64,000 nt of DNA, taken from contig OU342820.1 of the NCBI GenBank assembly GCA_910591455.2, forward strand, positions 20,864,128 to 20,928,127, written 5' to 3'. This DNA is from Pholis gunnellus (taxonomy: Eukaryota; Chordata; Actinopteri; Perciformes; Pholidae). Both the position numbers and the translations under genes were made by a program. Each line of letters opens with the position of its first letter. Within the stretch, counting starts at the first letter, position 1. Shown piece by piece: positions 1-11,223 of this stretch. The notes under the pieces were generated by a model, which searched no databases, was not told the DNA's origin, and saw only the letters and a program-made list of their open reading frames with translations.

Positions 1-23
1 ATTTTCATGCCTGTAAAGTTTAC

Positions 24-2656
24 CTGTGAGTCTCCTGTTCACCTCGCATCTTCTCCACTTTGAACAACAGGTTGTCAACCTTGGAGCTTTTCCTGTTTGT
101 GGAGACAAACAGCCGGTTAACAACAACACCAACAACACCACAACAACACAACACAGGCCTTCAGTCACAGATCAGTGTATAGATTCAGTCCCCTGACTAA
201 CATCCTCGGCTCTAAACAGGGTTTTCAGGTCAGTACTTGCTCAAAGTCCATTTTGTTGGACCACCAGAAGTGGTTTATTTGGTTTACTATATATAAATCT
301 ACGCTACATATATAACCTCCAGGAGTCTAAATCAGCTCTTTACTATTTGAACAGCGTCTTTGATGTTTTCTGTTGGCGGGTGCTGAACACAGACCGGAGA
401 GACTCGAGCAACTTCCACTTAAAGTCGTTTGATCCGAAGCGGAAAAACAACCACGAAAACCCCAATTAAAGGTCCGGCAGCAGGTCGGCTGTTTAATCAG
501 CATCAGCTGCTGGAGACAACGCTGCAAACTCAAAGGTTGGTTTTTGCTTCACAGCTTCTAAGTGTTGGCAGAGACTCAACCAGGACGAGCTCTACGTCTG
601 CTGCTGCTGGTAAACGAGCCGTTGTGTCTGCTGAGCCGATATCGACCCACCCGGCTCAGATCTGTGTCGGCGGTTAAAGTTCGGTGGCCTCACATAATTC
701 CTGCTTCCGTCCGGCTCCGACCCTGAGCAGCCGTCTAATGAGCCAAAGTAACTGGAAGCAGCTGGGAGGCTTTGAGGGGGTCTCACAGGACACGAGAAAC
801 ACACTCTTACATCTTCAGGCTGAGAGCGAGCCGGCATCCAGCAACGCAACGCATTGCCCAAATACCTGCAAGGTCTCCTGAAGCATCTGCATTTCACTGG
901 TGTGACTCCTGAACGGGGGCCGGGGGCCTTTTACTGTAACTGGCTTTTCAGTTCTATAAAACATGGGGACCTCACTGTTAGCGTGGGCTTTGGACGGAGC
1001 ACAACACCAGAGAGAAGCTGAGTCCGGACACCACGTCACCAACAAGTTAGATCGGATAAGTAAAGACCACCGATGTCGCGTCGTGCTTGGTGAACAGCTA
1101 ATCACCGGAGCTCGTTCGTGTGACCGGAGAGGAAACTGAAACTGAGCCGAGCTGCAGACGCTGCCGATCAGGAACAACACACACCTCCTCGTAACGGCGG
1201 CCATTTTTAGTCCCCCGACCAGAGCGCTGCACAGAAAGTTACTGTTCCTCAGTCCGACGGGAGGACGGCAGCCGTGAAACGTTTTAATTTCAGTGTCGAT
1301 CGGAACAAAGAGAGGCCGACAGAATGATTATCTACAAACGACTTCAGCAAAGTCTGGATTTTTTGGTCTTTTTTTCCAAGTTTTAATTGATGTTAAAACT
1401 CAAATAATTAAGAAATGATCAAGTTTGTGATTTCAAACAGAGTGCAGAACATAAGCTGCACAACATCCATGTGACGTAAACAGCTGAACCACGAGCAGAA
1501 GGCTCTGGTTTGTTCCTGTATGCAAAGCAGCACTAACTGAAAAACGTCCGCTATCGTCCAGCAGACGGTTAGAACTCTCTGGAGATAACACCGAGCCGTC
1601 TCCGTAGCAGTCAAACTGCTCAACACAACGTCATGAAACCTGCACCAGAGGAAGACACGAGGACCACGGGATCGCTCACCGTTTGACGTTATTCCTGGAG
1701 TTTCTGTGGGACATGTAGGTGAGCGTCCTGTGCAGGAAGATGGGCTGATAGAAACAGAAAACAGGCGTTATTCTCATTCCTCTGATCTCAGACGGTTGAG
1801 TTCATGAGTCAGGAGGAAACACTCACAGCGATCAGGTTCCTGGTGCGGAGGAACCTGTAGATCTGAGTTGGTTCTGCAAAAATAAATAGAGTTTCATCAT
1901 CAGAAGATCACTTTGTCATTCAGCCTTTTATTATATATTTATTTATTATATAGAGAATGTTACACAAGCGTCAAAGCCGGATTAAAGAGCACGATAAGCT
2001 CAGTACACTCGTTTATACACTAATGATGTACAAGTACAAGTAACAAGTAACACTCAAACACAATCTGACGGCTTTTCTCTGCTTCATATTTCATGTTTTT
2101 GTACGATTTTTGTCGACATCATTTTGAGTCCAGTAGCTTTGTTTTCATGTCATTTTATAAAATATGATTAAAAAAAATAAACCTCAGAGGTACATGTAGT
2201 ACTTCTTACTGTACTACACCTCAGAGCTACATGTAGTACTTCTTACTGTACTACACCTCAAGAGCTACATGTAGTACTTTTTACTGTACTACACCTCAAG
2301 AGGTACATATTGTACTTTCTACATCTCAAGAGGTACATATTGTACTTTCTACTGTACTACATCTCAGAGGTACATAATGTACTTTTAACTGTACTACATC
2401 TCAGAGGTAACTATTGTACTTTCTACTGTACTACATCTCAGAGGTAACTGTTGTACTTTTAACTGTACTACATCTCAGAGGTAACTATTGTACTTCTAAC
2501 TGTACTACATTTGTCTAAAGTTACGTTTCAGATGACACTTTTCTTCCTTCCTGTCCTGTGAAAACCAGGTGTCTCTGATAAATTGAAGTCATTATAATCC
2601 TCATAAACATCTACAGCAGTAAAGTGCAACATACACAGTAATAATCCAGAACCATC

Positions 2657-2737
<81 letters not shown>

Positions 2738-3244
2738 TTAATAAAAACACTAACAGAAAACATTTTTAAAATCAATCAAAACTTGTACTTTAAGTACATT
2801 TAGCTATAAATACTTGCATACATACATACTGTGTACTTTTACTTGAGTAAGGTTTTAAGTGTATGACTTGTACTGGAGTATTTTTCTGTGTGGTTTTAGT
2901 ACTTTTCCTGCAGTAAAGGATATTGATACTTCTTCCACCTCTGACTCGAGGTAAAGTTTGAAGTAAAACAATCCGTTAAACTTCCCGTGACCTTAAATCA
3001 ACACTCATATCCTCACACACGTGCAACACGATGACAGCAGCAGCGACAACTCACTCTCGAAGGCCTGCAGGAACAACTCGTGGTCGGCTTGAATGAGTTG
3101 CATGTTGGGCTTCTTGGCTGCAGCCATCGCAGAGGAAGAGGAAGAAGAGGAGGAGGAAGAGGAGGCGGAGGACTGGTATAACCCGTTGGTTTTACCTCCA
3201 GAACCAAAAGTTCCACCTGAGGAACCCTGCTTCTGTGGAGCCAT
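24..3244 (-). CDS. suz12: suz12, Polycomb repressive complex 2 subunit (5' part, first four coding exons)
   Basis: SUZ12 is a nuclear core subunit of PRC2; with EZH2 and EED it supports H3K27 methylation. Coding exons read on the minus strand are 3055-3244, 1827-1873, 1680-1744 and 24-92 (190, 47, 65 and 69 nt). Phases chain correctly and all donors are GT. The translation opens MAPQKQGSSGG, passes a poly-Ser run, and then gives KKPNMQLIQADHELFLQAFE, KPTQIYRFLRTRNLIA, PIFLHRTLTYMSHRNSR and VEKMRGEQETH, which closely match vertebrate SUZ12. About 123 residues are present; the zinc finger and VEFS box lie left of the window. The start is the ATG of MAPQK, as in mammals. The N-terminal linker is shorter than the Gly/Ala-rich human one. 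Intron 1 carries a 37-bp tandem array. Identification is secure; which teleost paralogue (a or b) is not decided. Confidence 0.95.
2181..2510. repeat. 37-bp tandem array in suz12 intron 1, about nine units
   Basis: The unit begins ACCTCAGAGGTACATGTAGT and ends ACTGTACTAC. About nine copies follow one another with substitutions, and one copy is shortened. The same motif occurs once or twice inside a dispersed repeat elsewhere in the window (23250-23300, 54770-54840), so the array looks like a local amplification of one segment of that repeat. Confidence 0.85.
2669..2732. repeat. (TA)n microsatellite in suz12 intron 1
   Basis: An uninterrupted TA run of about 64 bp. Confidence 0.95.
2775..2945. 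repeat. Dispersed teleost repeat fragment (ACTTGAGTAAGG / TTCTTCCACC family)
   Basis: The fragment contains TACTTGAGTAAGG, a TGGTTTTAGTACTTTT-like stretch, CTGCAGTAAAGGAT and a terminal ACTTCTTCCACCTCTGA. Related copies lie near 13280-13390, 23240-23410, 54770-54890, 56530-56970 and 63690-63900. I recognise this as a very common teleost interspersed sequence. Its class is not clear from the sequence. Confidence 0.7.
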
Positions 3245-6190
3245 TGGTAAAAACAAAAAAATGTACCAAAGAAACTGTCCCACCACCAGAACTCAGGTCC
3301 TCTTCCTTTGTGTTTGCAGGAAAAAAAACACCCGCTTAGGCTACAAACACAGCCGACTCTCCATTTTAAAAGCGAATAGTTATGGAAGTTTCAGTCTTTT
3401 CTCTATTTGATAATTGGTGAAGCTACGCGTTACAATCTTAAGGTTTCCGTTCAGCTAGCCGGTTAAATGGTGACAAGAGGTCGGCGAACAGGCTTTTTGA
3501 AATGCGCGAAACAAGAAATTCAGCCTACGGCAAGCGGACGCGGCTAACCGGCTAACTTCCGTAGCCAGTTAGCAACAACCCCGGGGCTAACTGGATAGCA
3601 TTGTCCGGGCGCGCTTAAATTCACTAATCGATAACTCTCGAGCTGCTACCCAAGCGATAACTGATTAAACTCGGCAATGACATACGTATTCAGTGGGTTC
3701 GATGCCATAATTTCACAAAAAATCGCATTATATCTCGCCTGGCGCCCTGTTGGCAAGTTGGGTCACAGCGGTACAGGAAAAGCTACACAAAATAGCCCAG
3801 CGGTTATCCGGTTTTGTATTTTCAAAATAAATTCTAATTAAAATTCAAACTAGTTAAAAACACGTGTTTTACTCAGTTGTTGTGTAACACAGGTGCCTAT
3901 ATCGATATCAGAAAGACATTCCAATGGAAACACTTACTAAATTAAGCATACGTTATCTAAAAATGTAACCTCGAGCGATCAAACGCTTTTATTTTGATGT
4001 ATTATAAATGATTTCCTGTTTTTTTGCCCTAACTTCGCCAACTTGTGAAATATACGTTGAAGCTTCTTATATGTTGAAAGATCCCGCCTTCTAACAGCTC
4101 TACCCAATCACCGTGCTTGTTTGTGAAATCCAGAGCTGTCATTGGTGCGAATGTTGGCCAGTCTAGGCAGAGGTGCATTTGCCGCCCGCAGCATGGCGAG
4201 ACAAGTCTAAATAAGGGCAGACACAAAGTTTAATACAAATAAACACATATACCTTGATAACGCAAGAAAAATAAAAAAGCTGTTTATGAAATAAAAAAGT
4301 TTAAAGTAAGACCTGATCAAAATAATTGTCCTCGTATTTTCTTTTTTCTTTGAAGATAAATAATTTATTAAAAATATATTTATTTTGAGAAATTCGCCAG
4401 TTAAAATGAATGCCAATTGGAAGCATCCAAAGCCACTGATTGATTGAGTTTAATAGTCTTGAAGCATGGAGAGGATTTCTTGCTTATATCAGCACTAATC
4501 ATCACATCTCGTATTTAAAACTCAAACTGTTTAAATTACAAATGAACAGAAGAGTAAATTAATGTGTATATCATTCAATTAAATGTTTAATTTCATCATT
4601 TGTTTGTTTTCGCTGTAGTTGCTTAAATATAAATTTACAACAAGTTACATTTTCTTGTTGAAATATAAACATAAAATGTTTAAAAGAGATGATACATGGT
4701 GCTCATCTTGGTTCAGGATGAGCAGAGAGCAGTCTGCACATGACTAAACCACTGACCCCAAAACATAATGAGGACTAAAATAGCTCATGAGCAGACCGGT
4801 GCTTGAACTTGCACACTGGTGATATATTTCCACCGTGTTACTCAATACCTCCAGCGATCAGCCTGAGTGTGTGAGTGGGCTTCTGGTTTTCCATGTTGAA
4901 ATGTCAGTCTGAAGGAGCTTCACGTGCAGAATATTGTGCAGACTTTTGGAGAGGAAACCAGCTCTGTGATGTTTATACCATCATCATCACACCCCTTTAG
5001 AATAGAAAGCCTTTATTGTCGTTATAATTAGGAGCTCTACTCCTGATCAGTGCAATTGAACTCAGGGAAGAAACGGCACACAAACAAAACGACTTCAGCA
5101 AACTTTAAACGTTATAAAATAATCAGTAAAATAAATAAATACAGTGTAACAATATGTGTACAATGCACTGAAATAAGAGTATTTATTGCACTGGAATACA
5201 TGTAATTATTGTAGTAGAATAAATGTGATTATTGCACCAGAATAAATATATGAACATGAATGTAATGATAGCTGTAAGCTTGTTCCTGTACGTTTCCATC
5301 TCACGTTCAAGACTTTTTTCTCCTTCTCGTGTTTTCTACTGATCTTCTGCATTTCTTCATATTTAATATAAAATATATTTTTAAAGTACAAAATGGAAGC
5401 AGATTTAGATTTTAAAATGACTTTTTATTCACCAGTAAAGTTCTCTGCATTGTGAATTATTTAACACAAAAACTGACATGAAATCCTGACGGGGAACAAA
5501 AGGGTTCTAATTAAACAAACACACCCACCCACACACACACACACACACACCTTGGACTTCAGTTATATTCCCTTTAACAGAAGCCATGGTTGTGGTTTGT
5601 CAGAGCAACTGTGCACATCGTACACAACAAACCCCATAAAGTTGGCACGATACAGTCGTTAAAGTGAACAATATTTGGATGAAATCATGAGATCATTTCT
5701 ATTAAAAACATGACACCAGAAACATGGCGGACAGACTGGAAACAAGCAAATTAAACACACAAAACCCATTCTCCTCACCCGGATAAATAAACAAAACCAA
5801 ATGACATGAAAAGGAGTCAAATGTCATTTACATCCCGTTAAAAGCTATCAGGGAAGAAAACTATTTTATCTTTAAAATTCTAGGGCTGGAAGAATTAAGC
5901 CGAATATCCAAAGCTAAAGATTTAACAGTTTTCTTCTGTTCGGTGGAGTTAAAAATCTAAATGTCTCCGGATGTAACAGGCGTATCTACAGTTAAGTTGC
6001 TAAGAAAATGAGAGAATGACCTCAGTACCTCAGGTTAATTCAAATAGATGAGAACATTTGTAAACAGTCGATCTCCAGGTAATTATACGTTGTGATGTTT
6101 GGGATAAAGCGGTTAAAAACAACACAAGTTTTAAATTGTAAAGTGTCTCCGCCCCTCACCACACACACACACGGAGATAAATGAATGTGT
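3245..6190. other. Intergenic region between suz12 and the small membrane-protein gene
   Basis: The first 450 bases upstream of the suz12 ATG are relatively CpG-containing and probably hold its promoter. They include several GGCTAAC/CCGGTTA motifs at about 3450-3600 in both orientations. The rest is AT-rich. A tail resembling a LINE/SINE 3' end (CCTTTATTGTCGTTATAA) sits near 5010, and a short CA run lies at 5523-5551. No coding signal was seen. Confidence 0.6.
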
Positions 6191-6196
6191 TAAATA

Positions 6197-6202
6197 TTTA
6201 TT
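6197..6202 (-). terminator. Polyadenylation signal of the small membrane-protein gene
   Basis: AATAAA on the minus strand, about 275 bases after the stop codon, in AT-rich sequence. Confidence 0.5.
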
Positions 6203-6477
6203 AATGACTAAATTAATGGCATCATTCAGAGACTTCAAAGTGCAAAGTTGCCTTGTGATTTTGTATTAGTTTTACATCCAAAACACAAGAGACAAACGGA
6301 CAGAACGGACCCCACAGTGCCCAGAACCCAAAGAGTACCGGACCGGTTTTCAGAGTCCTCATTGTCCCATCAGAGCTCCTCACCTCATTTGGGACGTCCT
6401 GAACGCAGTCACATAATCCAAACTGTCCCTCTGGACAGCATCAGGATGGGAAACCACCACTCGGTCCGTGGGGGGTC

Positions 6478-6672
6478 TCAGTGTTTTCTCCACAGTATGT
6501 AGGTGATGAGCAGGATGAGGCCCGCCGACAGGCCCGCGATCACAAACTGGTGGATGGAGAGGACGTTCTCCAGCGTGTCGATCCTCTCCTCCATGGCGCT
6601 GGTGTGGAAGTAGTCGTAGATGCCGGCTCCGATGCTCCACAGCGCCCACACTGCGTCCAACACCAGCGGCAT
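6478..6672 (-). CDS. Unrecognised 64-residue single-pass membrane protein
   Basis: The ORF starts at the ATG at 6672 and stops with TGA at 6478. It reads MPLVLDAVWALWSIGAGIYD, then a polar segment (YFHTSAMEERIDTLENVLSIHQ), a C-terminal hydrophobic helix (VIAGLSAGLILLITYIL) and a basic end, WRKH. That layout suggests a tail-anchored or single-pass microprotein with a short amphipathic N-terminus. The reading frame stays open upstream through a Thr-rich stretch, but a good acceptor (TGTTCCAG) ends at 6739, so the upstream part is taken as 5' UTR. A candidate first exon with a GTAAGT donor lies at about 7528-7610, and AATAAA is present at 6202-6197. I do not recognise the family and assign no function. 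Confidence 0.65.
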   Translation of the reverse strand: MPLVLDAVWALWSIGAGIYDYFHTSAMEERIDTLENVLSIHQFVIAGLSAGLILLITYILWRKH

Positions 6673-7527
6673 GGTGGTGGTGGTGGTGGAGGTGGTGGGG
6701 GGGGGGCTCAGCAGCAGCAGATCAGACTCTGTCAAAGACTGGAACACAAGACAGTCTTCATTAAGCCTCTGAGCGACGATGGATGTATCTGAAGGGCCAC
6801 ACGGTCTGTGACATTAACGCTTGAGTAACTCACAGAAATCTAATTTAATCATGTTCAGCAGAGGAAGAGTTAAGAAGTCACAGCAGTCCTTCAGATACAC
6901 TGAAAGTACACTTAGGGCACTGCTTGTATAGGGTTTTGTTGTTTTAATGCTTTGTTTACCTGCTTCTTATAGCAGTGGGCTGGAAGATAGATATACCATT
7001 TTTCAGATTTCCCAAACACGATGTGTGCAATTATGCAAAAATCACATCGAAAATATGTAAAACAAGACCTTTAATCCCACTAGATCATTAATTTGAACAA
7101 CATCAAAAGGCCCATTAAGTTATCAGCCATATGAAGCTTAAACTCTACATTCTGATATTATTTTATATGCCGAATTGAAGAACGGCTCACAATGTCGTGT
7201 AAGAATTATCATTTCATGTTTTGCATCATACGTTAATTTGATGATCAGCGAGTTTATTTAATTCCATGTTTTTTAAACACAATATGGCATGAGTTACACG
7301 GCTATCTGGAATAATATTAAATATGTGACAATAGCACATAAACATCAGTGTGATCTTACATACTTGCAACACGTAGTTTGATATGCATGATCAAAATAAC
7401 GCATCTAGCGTTTATAAAACAACCAATCAGCGTTATTAAAGTCATCTTCTGCTAGCAAGCTAACGCATTAGCTCAGATGTGTTCATGCCAGACTAGCACT
7501 GATTTTTAACTAACTCGCGTAACTTAC

Positions 7528-7615
7528 AGCATGAGCTACTTTATTCATTTAAAAGGATCGCACAATCTTCGCACCGTCCGATGAACGAACATTCGGCACT
7601 CACGTCATCGTTGTA
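7528..7615 (-). other. Candidate 5' non-coding exon and promoter for the 64-residue gene
   Basis: On the minus strand a GC-mixed, CpG-containing stretch ends CTCATGCT followed by the strong donor GTAAGTTACG. The next good acceptor in that direction is at 6739, just upstream of the small ORF. Short upstream ATGs in the exon end quickly at stop codons. The transcript start is not defined. Confidence 0.4.
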
Positions 7616-7619
7616 TATT

Positions 7620-8146
7620 TAGTTGTTATCGTGTTTCAGGCGAAATATTAAATCCGATCCCCCGTCAGACGCTTTGTTATCTACTTCCGGGTGTGTTCTC
7701 GATCGAGATTCCGCTTCTCTCGCGCGTTGCATGATGGGTACGCCTGAACTTCACGTCGGCTTCATTTGGTTCAGACTTCAAAAACATAATAAATACAACA
7801 TTTTGTAATCCCTGAGGACATTTTATGGGTTTTTATTTTAATGGTTCACATCTCATCAGCTCCCACGTGGTGTAAAGTCACGAACATAGAGAATATAGAT
7901 AACTAACACAAGTTATTCCTCTCCAAAAGGCTGCTGAATCGTGATTTTCTGTGTATTGCTTTTTACCAATTGCCAGAGTGCTTATCGGGGTAATAATATA
8001 AAAACGTTTTAGTTTCTGTGAAAGTGCGACTATCTCGTTTGTTGTGATGAAAGTTAAAATAGTGTGTATTTTTAACGGAGTATGCTTCTCCAGAATTCGC
8101 TGGTAGGCACTTCTTGAAGTCTCAACGCGACCCGTCTACACTGCCA
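7620..8146. other. Intergenic, no gene seen
   Basis: It contains a CpG-rich promoter-like stretch at about 7650-7760 adjoining the candidate exon. The rest is AT-rich with no coding signal. Confidence 0.5.
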
Positions 8147-8218
8147 GGCGCGGTGGCCAAGTGGTAAGGCGTCGGTCTCGTAAACCGAAGATCGCGGGTT
8201 CGAACCCCGTCCGTGCCT
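8147..8218 (+). tRNA. tRNA-Thr (anticodon CGU)
   Basis: A 72-base cloverleaf. The acceptor arms GGCGCGG and CCGTGCC pair fully, allowing one G-U, and a discriminator T follows. The D arm contains GTGGCCAAGTGG (A box), the anticodon loop is CTCGTAA with CGT, and the B box is GGTTCGAACCCCG. It matches vertebrate tRNA-Thr-CGT almost base for base. There is no intron and no encoded CCA. A TTTT run at 8245-8248 is the likely RNA polymerase III terminator. It stands alone, between the small membrane gene and the pentraxin gene. Confidence 0.97.
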
Positions 8219-9441
8219 GTCAGCTGTGACAACCATCCTCCTCCTTTTATAGGACAGACTAGGCCTACACTTAGATTATATATAATAAATACTGTTCTAT
8301 CGCATACACACATGGTTATACTATAATGTGAAAGTCCCATAATTGTGGAAACATAGAAAATGTGTTAATTATCGATTGTTAAGCCACGTAAAAACTAGTG
8401 AAGGGTTTTCTAACACAGTCCATTGTTGTGGCTGAATGCAACTTCTACACGTAACTTCTCTCCCCCTAAAAGTCCACTAGAGTGCACTTATATATTCAAC
8501 TAACCATGTGTGCTGTGCTGTCACACTCTTAAAATCATTTGCCACAACATCCAAGTTGCCATAAGACACAATAAATAATAATTAGACCGCAGTGTTTTTA
8601 TGGCCACATTTCAGGTACAGTCAAAGAAGTTCAAATACAAGTAATTTTGAAGTACATTAATCATCGTTTTTTTAAATATTAGTTTTACAGATGGTTGCAC
8701 TACGATATTGCACTCAACTCTACTTTATTTTATTTTTTTTATACTTTAAAAAAAAAGAATCACTTCCAAATCAAGTTGCTTTTAACTTAAACAAAAAACT
8801 TAAATAACTTGATTTTGAAACTATAGTTTGTTAAATCCACTGATTTCAAAGTGATACCGTCTTCACATAACGCACGACAAACGGTAAAATGTAGTGCAAT
8901 GGACTTTTAGCACTAACCTCATATCACTAATTTCAACACCATAGACTATACAGGAAGTGGACGTAGTCATCACTCATTGGTTTGTGGACTGACGTCTTGA
9001 ACCCTCAACTCGTCACCATCTTGGAATACAGCGGTAGCCATGTTGCTTTTTGCAACCACTGAACAGGAAGTGACCATATTAGGACTGAGGAGGAGTGACA
9101 TAGAGACCTGTCAATCACCGTGGTCTGTTTGACTCTAAATGGACCATCATTTACTAAATGAACATCATGCTGTATTGAAGAAGACTTGAAACTAGAGATT
9201 GAGACCATAAACTCATGTTTACAATGTTTACTGAGGTAATAAATCAAGAGAGAAGTAGAGTCATTTTCTCATAGACTTCTATACAACCAGAGGAGTCGCC
9301 CCCTGGTGGACACTAGAGAGAATGCAGCTTTAAGACATGAAGCATCGGCTTCACTCGGCAGAACCAAAGGTTGCCGCCTGTGTAACACATATATGTTAGG
9401 TGAGCGTGAATAATAATGCAATATTTTCGTCAGAACACATT
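8219..9441. other. Intergenic sequence with one long dispersed repeat
   Basis: After the tRNA terminator the sequence is AT-rich without coding signal. From about 8941 to 9385 it holds a minus-oriented copy of the dispersed repeat listed separately. The 3' end of the pentraxin gene follows. Confidence 0.6.
8941..9385 (-). repeat. Dispersed repeat family R1, copy A
   Basis: The copy begins ATAGACTATACAGGAAGTGG and ends in the tract CAGAGGAGTCGCCCCCTGGT and AGAATGCAGCTTTAA. Five further long copies lie in the window at about 25000, 31560, 37856, 39631 and 43150, with fragments at 30906 and 49648. The ATAGACTGTATATAAG-like start is one I associate with a common teleost interspersed repeat. No coding capacity is visible. 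Confidence 0.8.
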
Positions 9442-9447
9442 TTTATT
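9442..9447 (-). terminator. Polyadenylation signal of the pentraxin gene
   Basis: AATAAA lies only 7 to 12 bases beyond the TAG stop, so the 3' UTR would be about 25-35 bases. Confidence 0.7.
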
Positions 9448-9453
9448 GGACTG

Positions 9454-10698
9454 CTACAGCTCAATATTAACAACCTTCACCTCCCCGTGGGTCTTAAGCT
9501 CTGTGGTTTGCCAGTCGAGGACGTTCCCTCTCGCCACGGTGTTCCCGGAGAACATCTCTCGGATGGCGCTTTGAGAGAGGACCGTGTCCCACATGCTGAT
9601 GTCGCCGATCTCCCCGACGAAGCTCTGGTGGCCTTCAAAGCTCCCGACGTAATTGTCCGGATCCTGACCGATGATGACTTTCCCTCCGGGCCGCACCGTG
9701 TGGTTCTTCTTGTAGATCTTGGTCAAGCTCTTCCTCCCGTCCATGAAGAGGGCGGCCGCACCCGAAGCGGAGTCCCAGGTGACGCACAGGTGGGTCTGCA
9801 GGGCGCCGAGCTGAGGCACGTTGAAAAAGGCGCCATCCCCGCTCATGTAGAAGGACAAGCTGAGCACACAATTCATGAGAGGGTTTACCAATGCAAAAAT
9901 AATGTGGTAATGTAACATTATAGTTGTTATTATCAGTAAACACAGAATATCAGCGTGTTTTCGTGACTACCTGCCGTTGAGCTCGCGCCACACATTCAGC
10001 TCGTCAAAGTGCTGCGTCCGGTACGCAAACAGGATGATCTCGCGCTCTCCGCTGAGCTCCGTGGCCACGCGCATGCACAGAGTGAACGCCCGCAGGTTCA
10101 AGGGCTTCAGAGGGACCATCTCCACGTAGCTGGTACTGGTTGCAGAGGGGAACACCAAGGTCTTAATGGCCACACTCCCTGAGGGACAAGAGAGAGAGAG
10201 AGTTACTGTACAAACTGTCTAGAGAACCCTTCGGAAAAAAATATCAAATATAGTACAGTTTTTGCCGGATGGTGGCGCTATAACTCTACGTTTTGACCTG
10301 TAGATTTGAACCTAAAGTAAAAAAAATCTTTGGGGTCCAGACCAGGCTAAAGACAGTTTTAGGGATGCAAGTAAATCATCTTTCACTTTATTTATTATTA
10401 TTTATTCTCAATTAATCAACTTTTTTGTCAAGAAATAACAACAAAAAAAACTATTTCACACAATATATACAATGAAATAGAATAATATTAAGATTAACCA
10501 TCTAAACAATAGTGCAAAGATTTAACCAAACCAAACAAACAAACAACAGTGTAACGGAGTTATAGTTTTGTGATTTATTGCAGGAATGATCTCCTGTATC
10601 TGTACTACACACACATACACAGATATATGCACATAAAGACATGAAGGCTTACCGCCCACCAGCGTGGAGACGAGGAGGAGGACGGCTGAAAGTCTCAT
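9454..10698 (-). CDS. Short pentraxin (C-reactive protein / serum amyloid P type)
   Basis: A secreted, calcium-dependent pattern-recognition protein of the acute-phase pentraxin family. Coding exons are 10653-10698, 9971-10178 and 9454-9859 (46, 208 and 406 nt) with consistent phases, giving about 219 residues, the usual size. Residues 1-16 form a signal peptide (MRLSAVLLLLVSTLVG-like). The pentraxin signature HxCx[ST]Wx[ST] appears as HLCVTWDS, and the partner cysteine is in FTLCMRV. The calcium loop reads GQDPDNYVGSFEGHQSF, followed by VGEIGDISMWD. Relative to human CRP the Glu-Gln-Asp triplet is Asp-Pro-Asp, while the later Glu and Gln are kept. A non-coding first exon probably lies near 10881-10945, with donor CTGTAAGT, and splices to an acceptor just upstream of the ATG. 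Assignment to CRP versus SAP cannot be made by eye. Confidence 0.93.
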
Positions 10699-10880
10699 TT
10701 TGTCTGAACAAACCTGCAGAAGAAAGAGGACACAATGAGAAGTCGAACGCTGTGATGAACAGAGTACGACTCTAGCGCAGGACAGGCATCAAGTGGAATT
10801 CCCACGCATAATTAATGGTCAAAAAACAAAAAGCTTAACAATAAACTATACGCAGGAATCACAGGAACAGTAACTTACAG

Positions 10881-10945
10881 AGGAGAAGTTGTCTACGGAA
10901 ATGACTGAGACAATCTGGCTGTTGGTTGGTGGGTTTAAGTAGAGG
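10881..10945 (-). promoter_or_regulatory. Candidate 5' UTR exon and promoter of the pentraxin gene
   Basis: On the minus strand the sequence ending AACTTCTCCTCT is followed by the donor GTAAGTTACTG. A matching acceptor (CTTCTGCAG) lies about 20 bases upstream of the start codon. An ACTTAAAC motif near 10937 is a possible weak TATA element. Confidence 0.45.
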
Positions 10946-11223
10946 GGAGGTCTGATGAGCAAATAGAACACAGTTGTGAAACTAAACTTTAAATGTCCCT
11001 GAACTCATCGTTGCGTAATGTGTTGACTTGAATTCAGATGATGGAGACAAAGTCCTGGTATTATGGACTGAAGGGGGGCTGATCCAGCAGCTGACATGGT
11101 TCATATGAGGCGTTTCATATACTCGGTGACCCACTAAAAAATGGCCTTCGCCTGAAAAGAGCAAATCTGAAGGCGAATGACCGTTCCTGACCATTTCTAC
11201 TGCATTTCCTCATCACCTTGTAT

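Noticed and set aside
6478..6747. Longer 89-residue form of the small membrane protein starting MFQSLTES
   Set aside because: The upstream start lies across a good splice acceptor at 6739, and the added segment is low-complexity.
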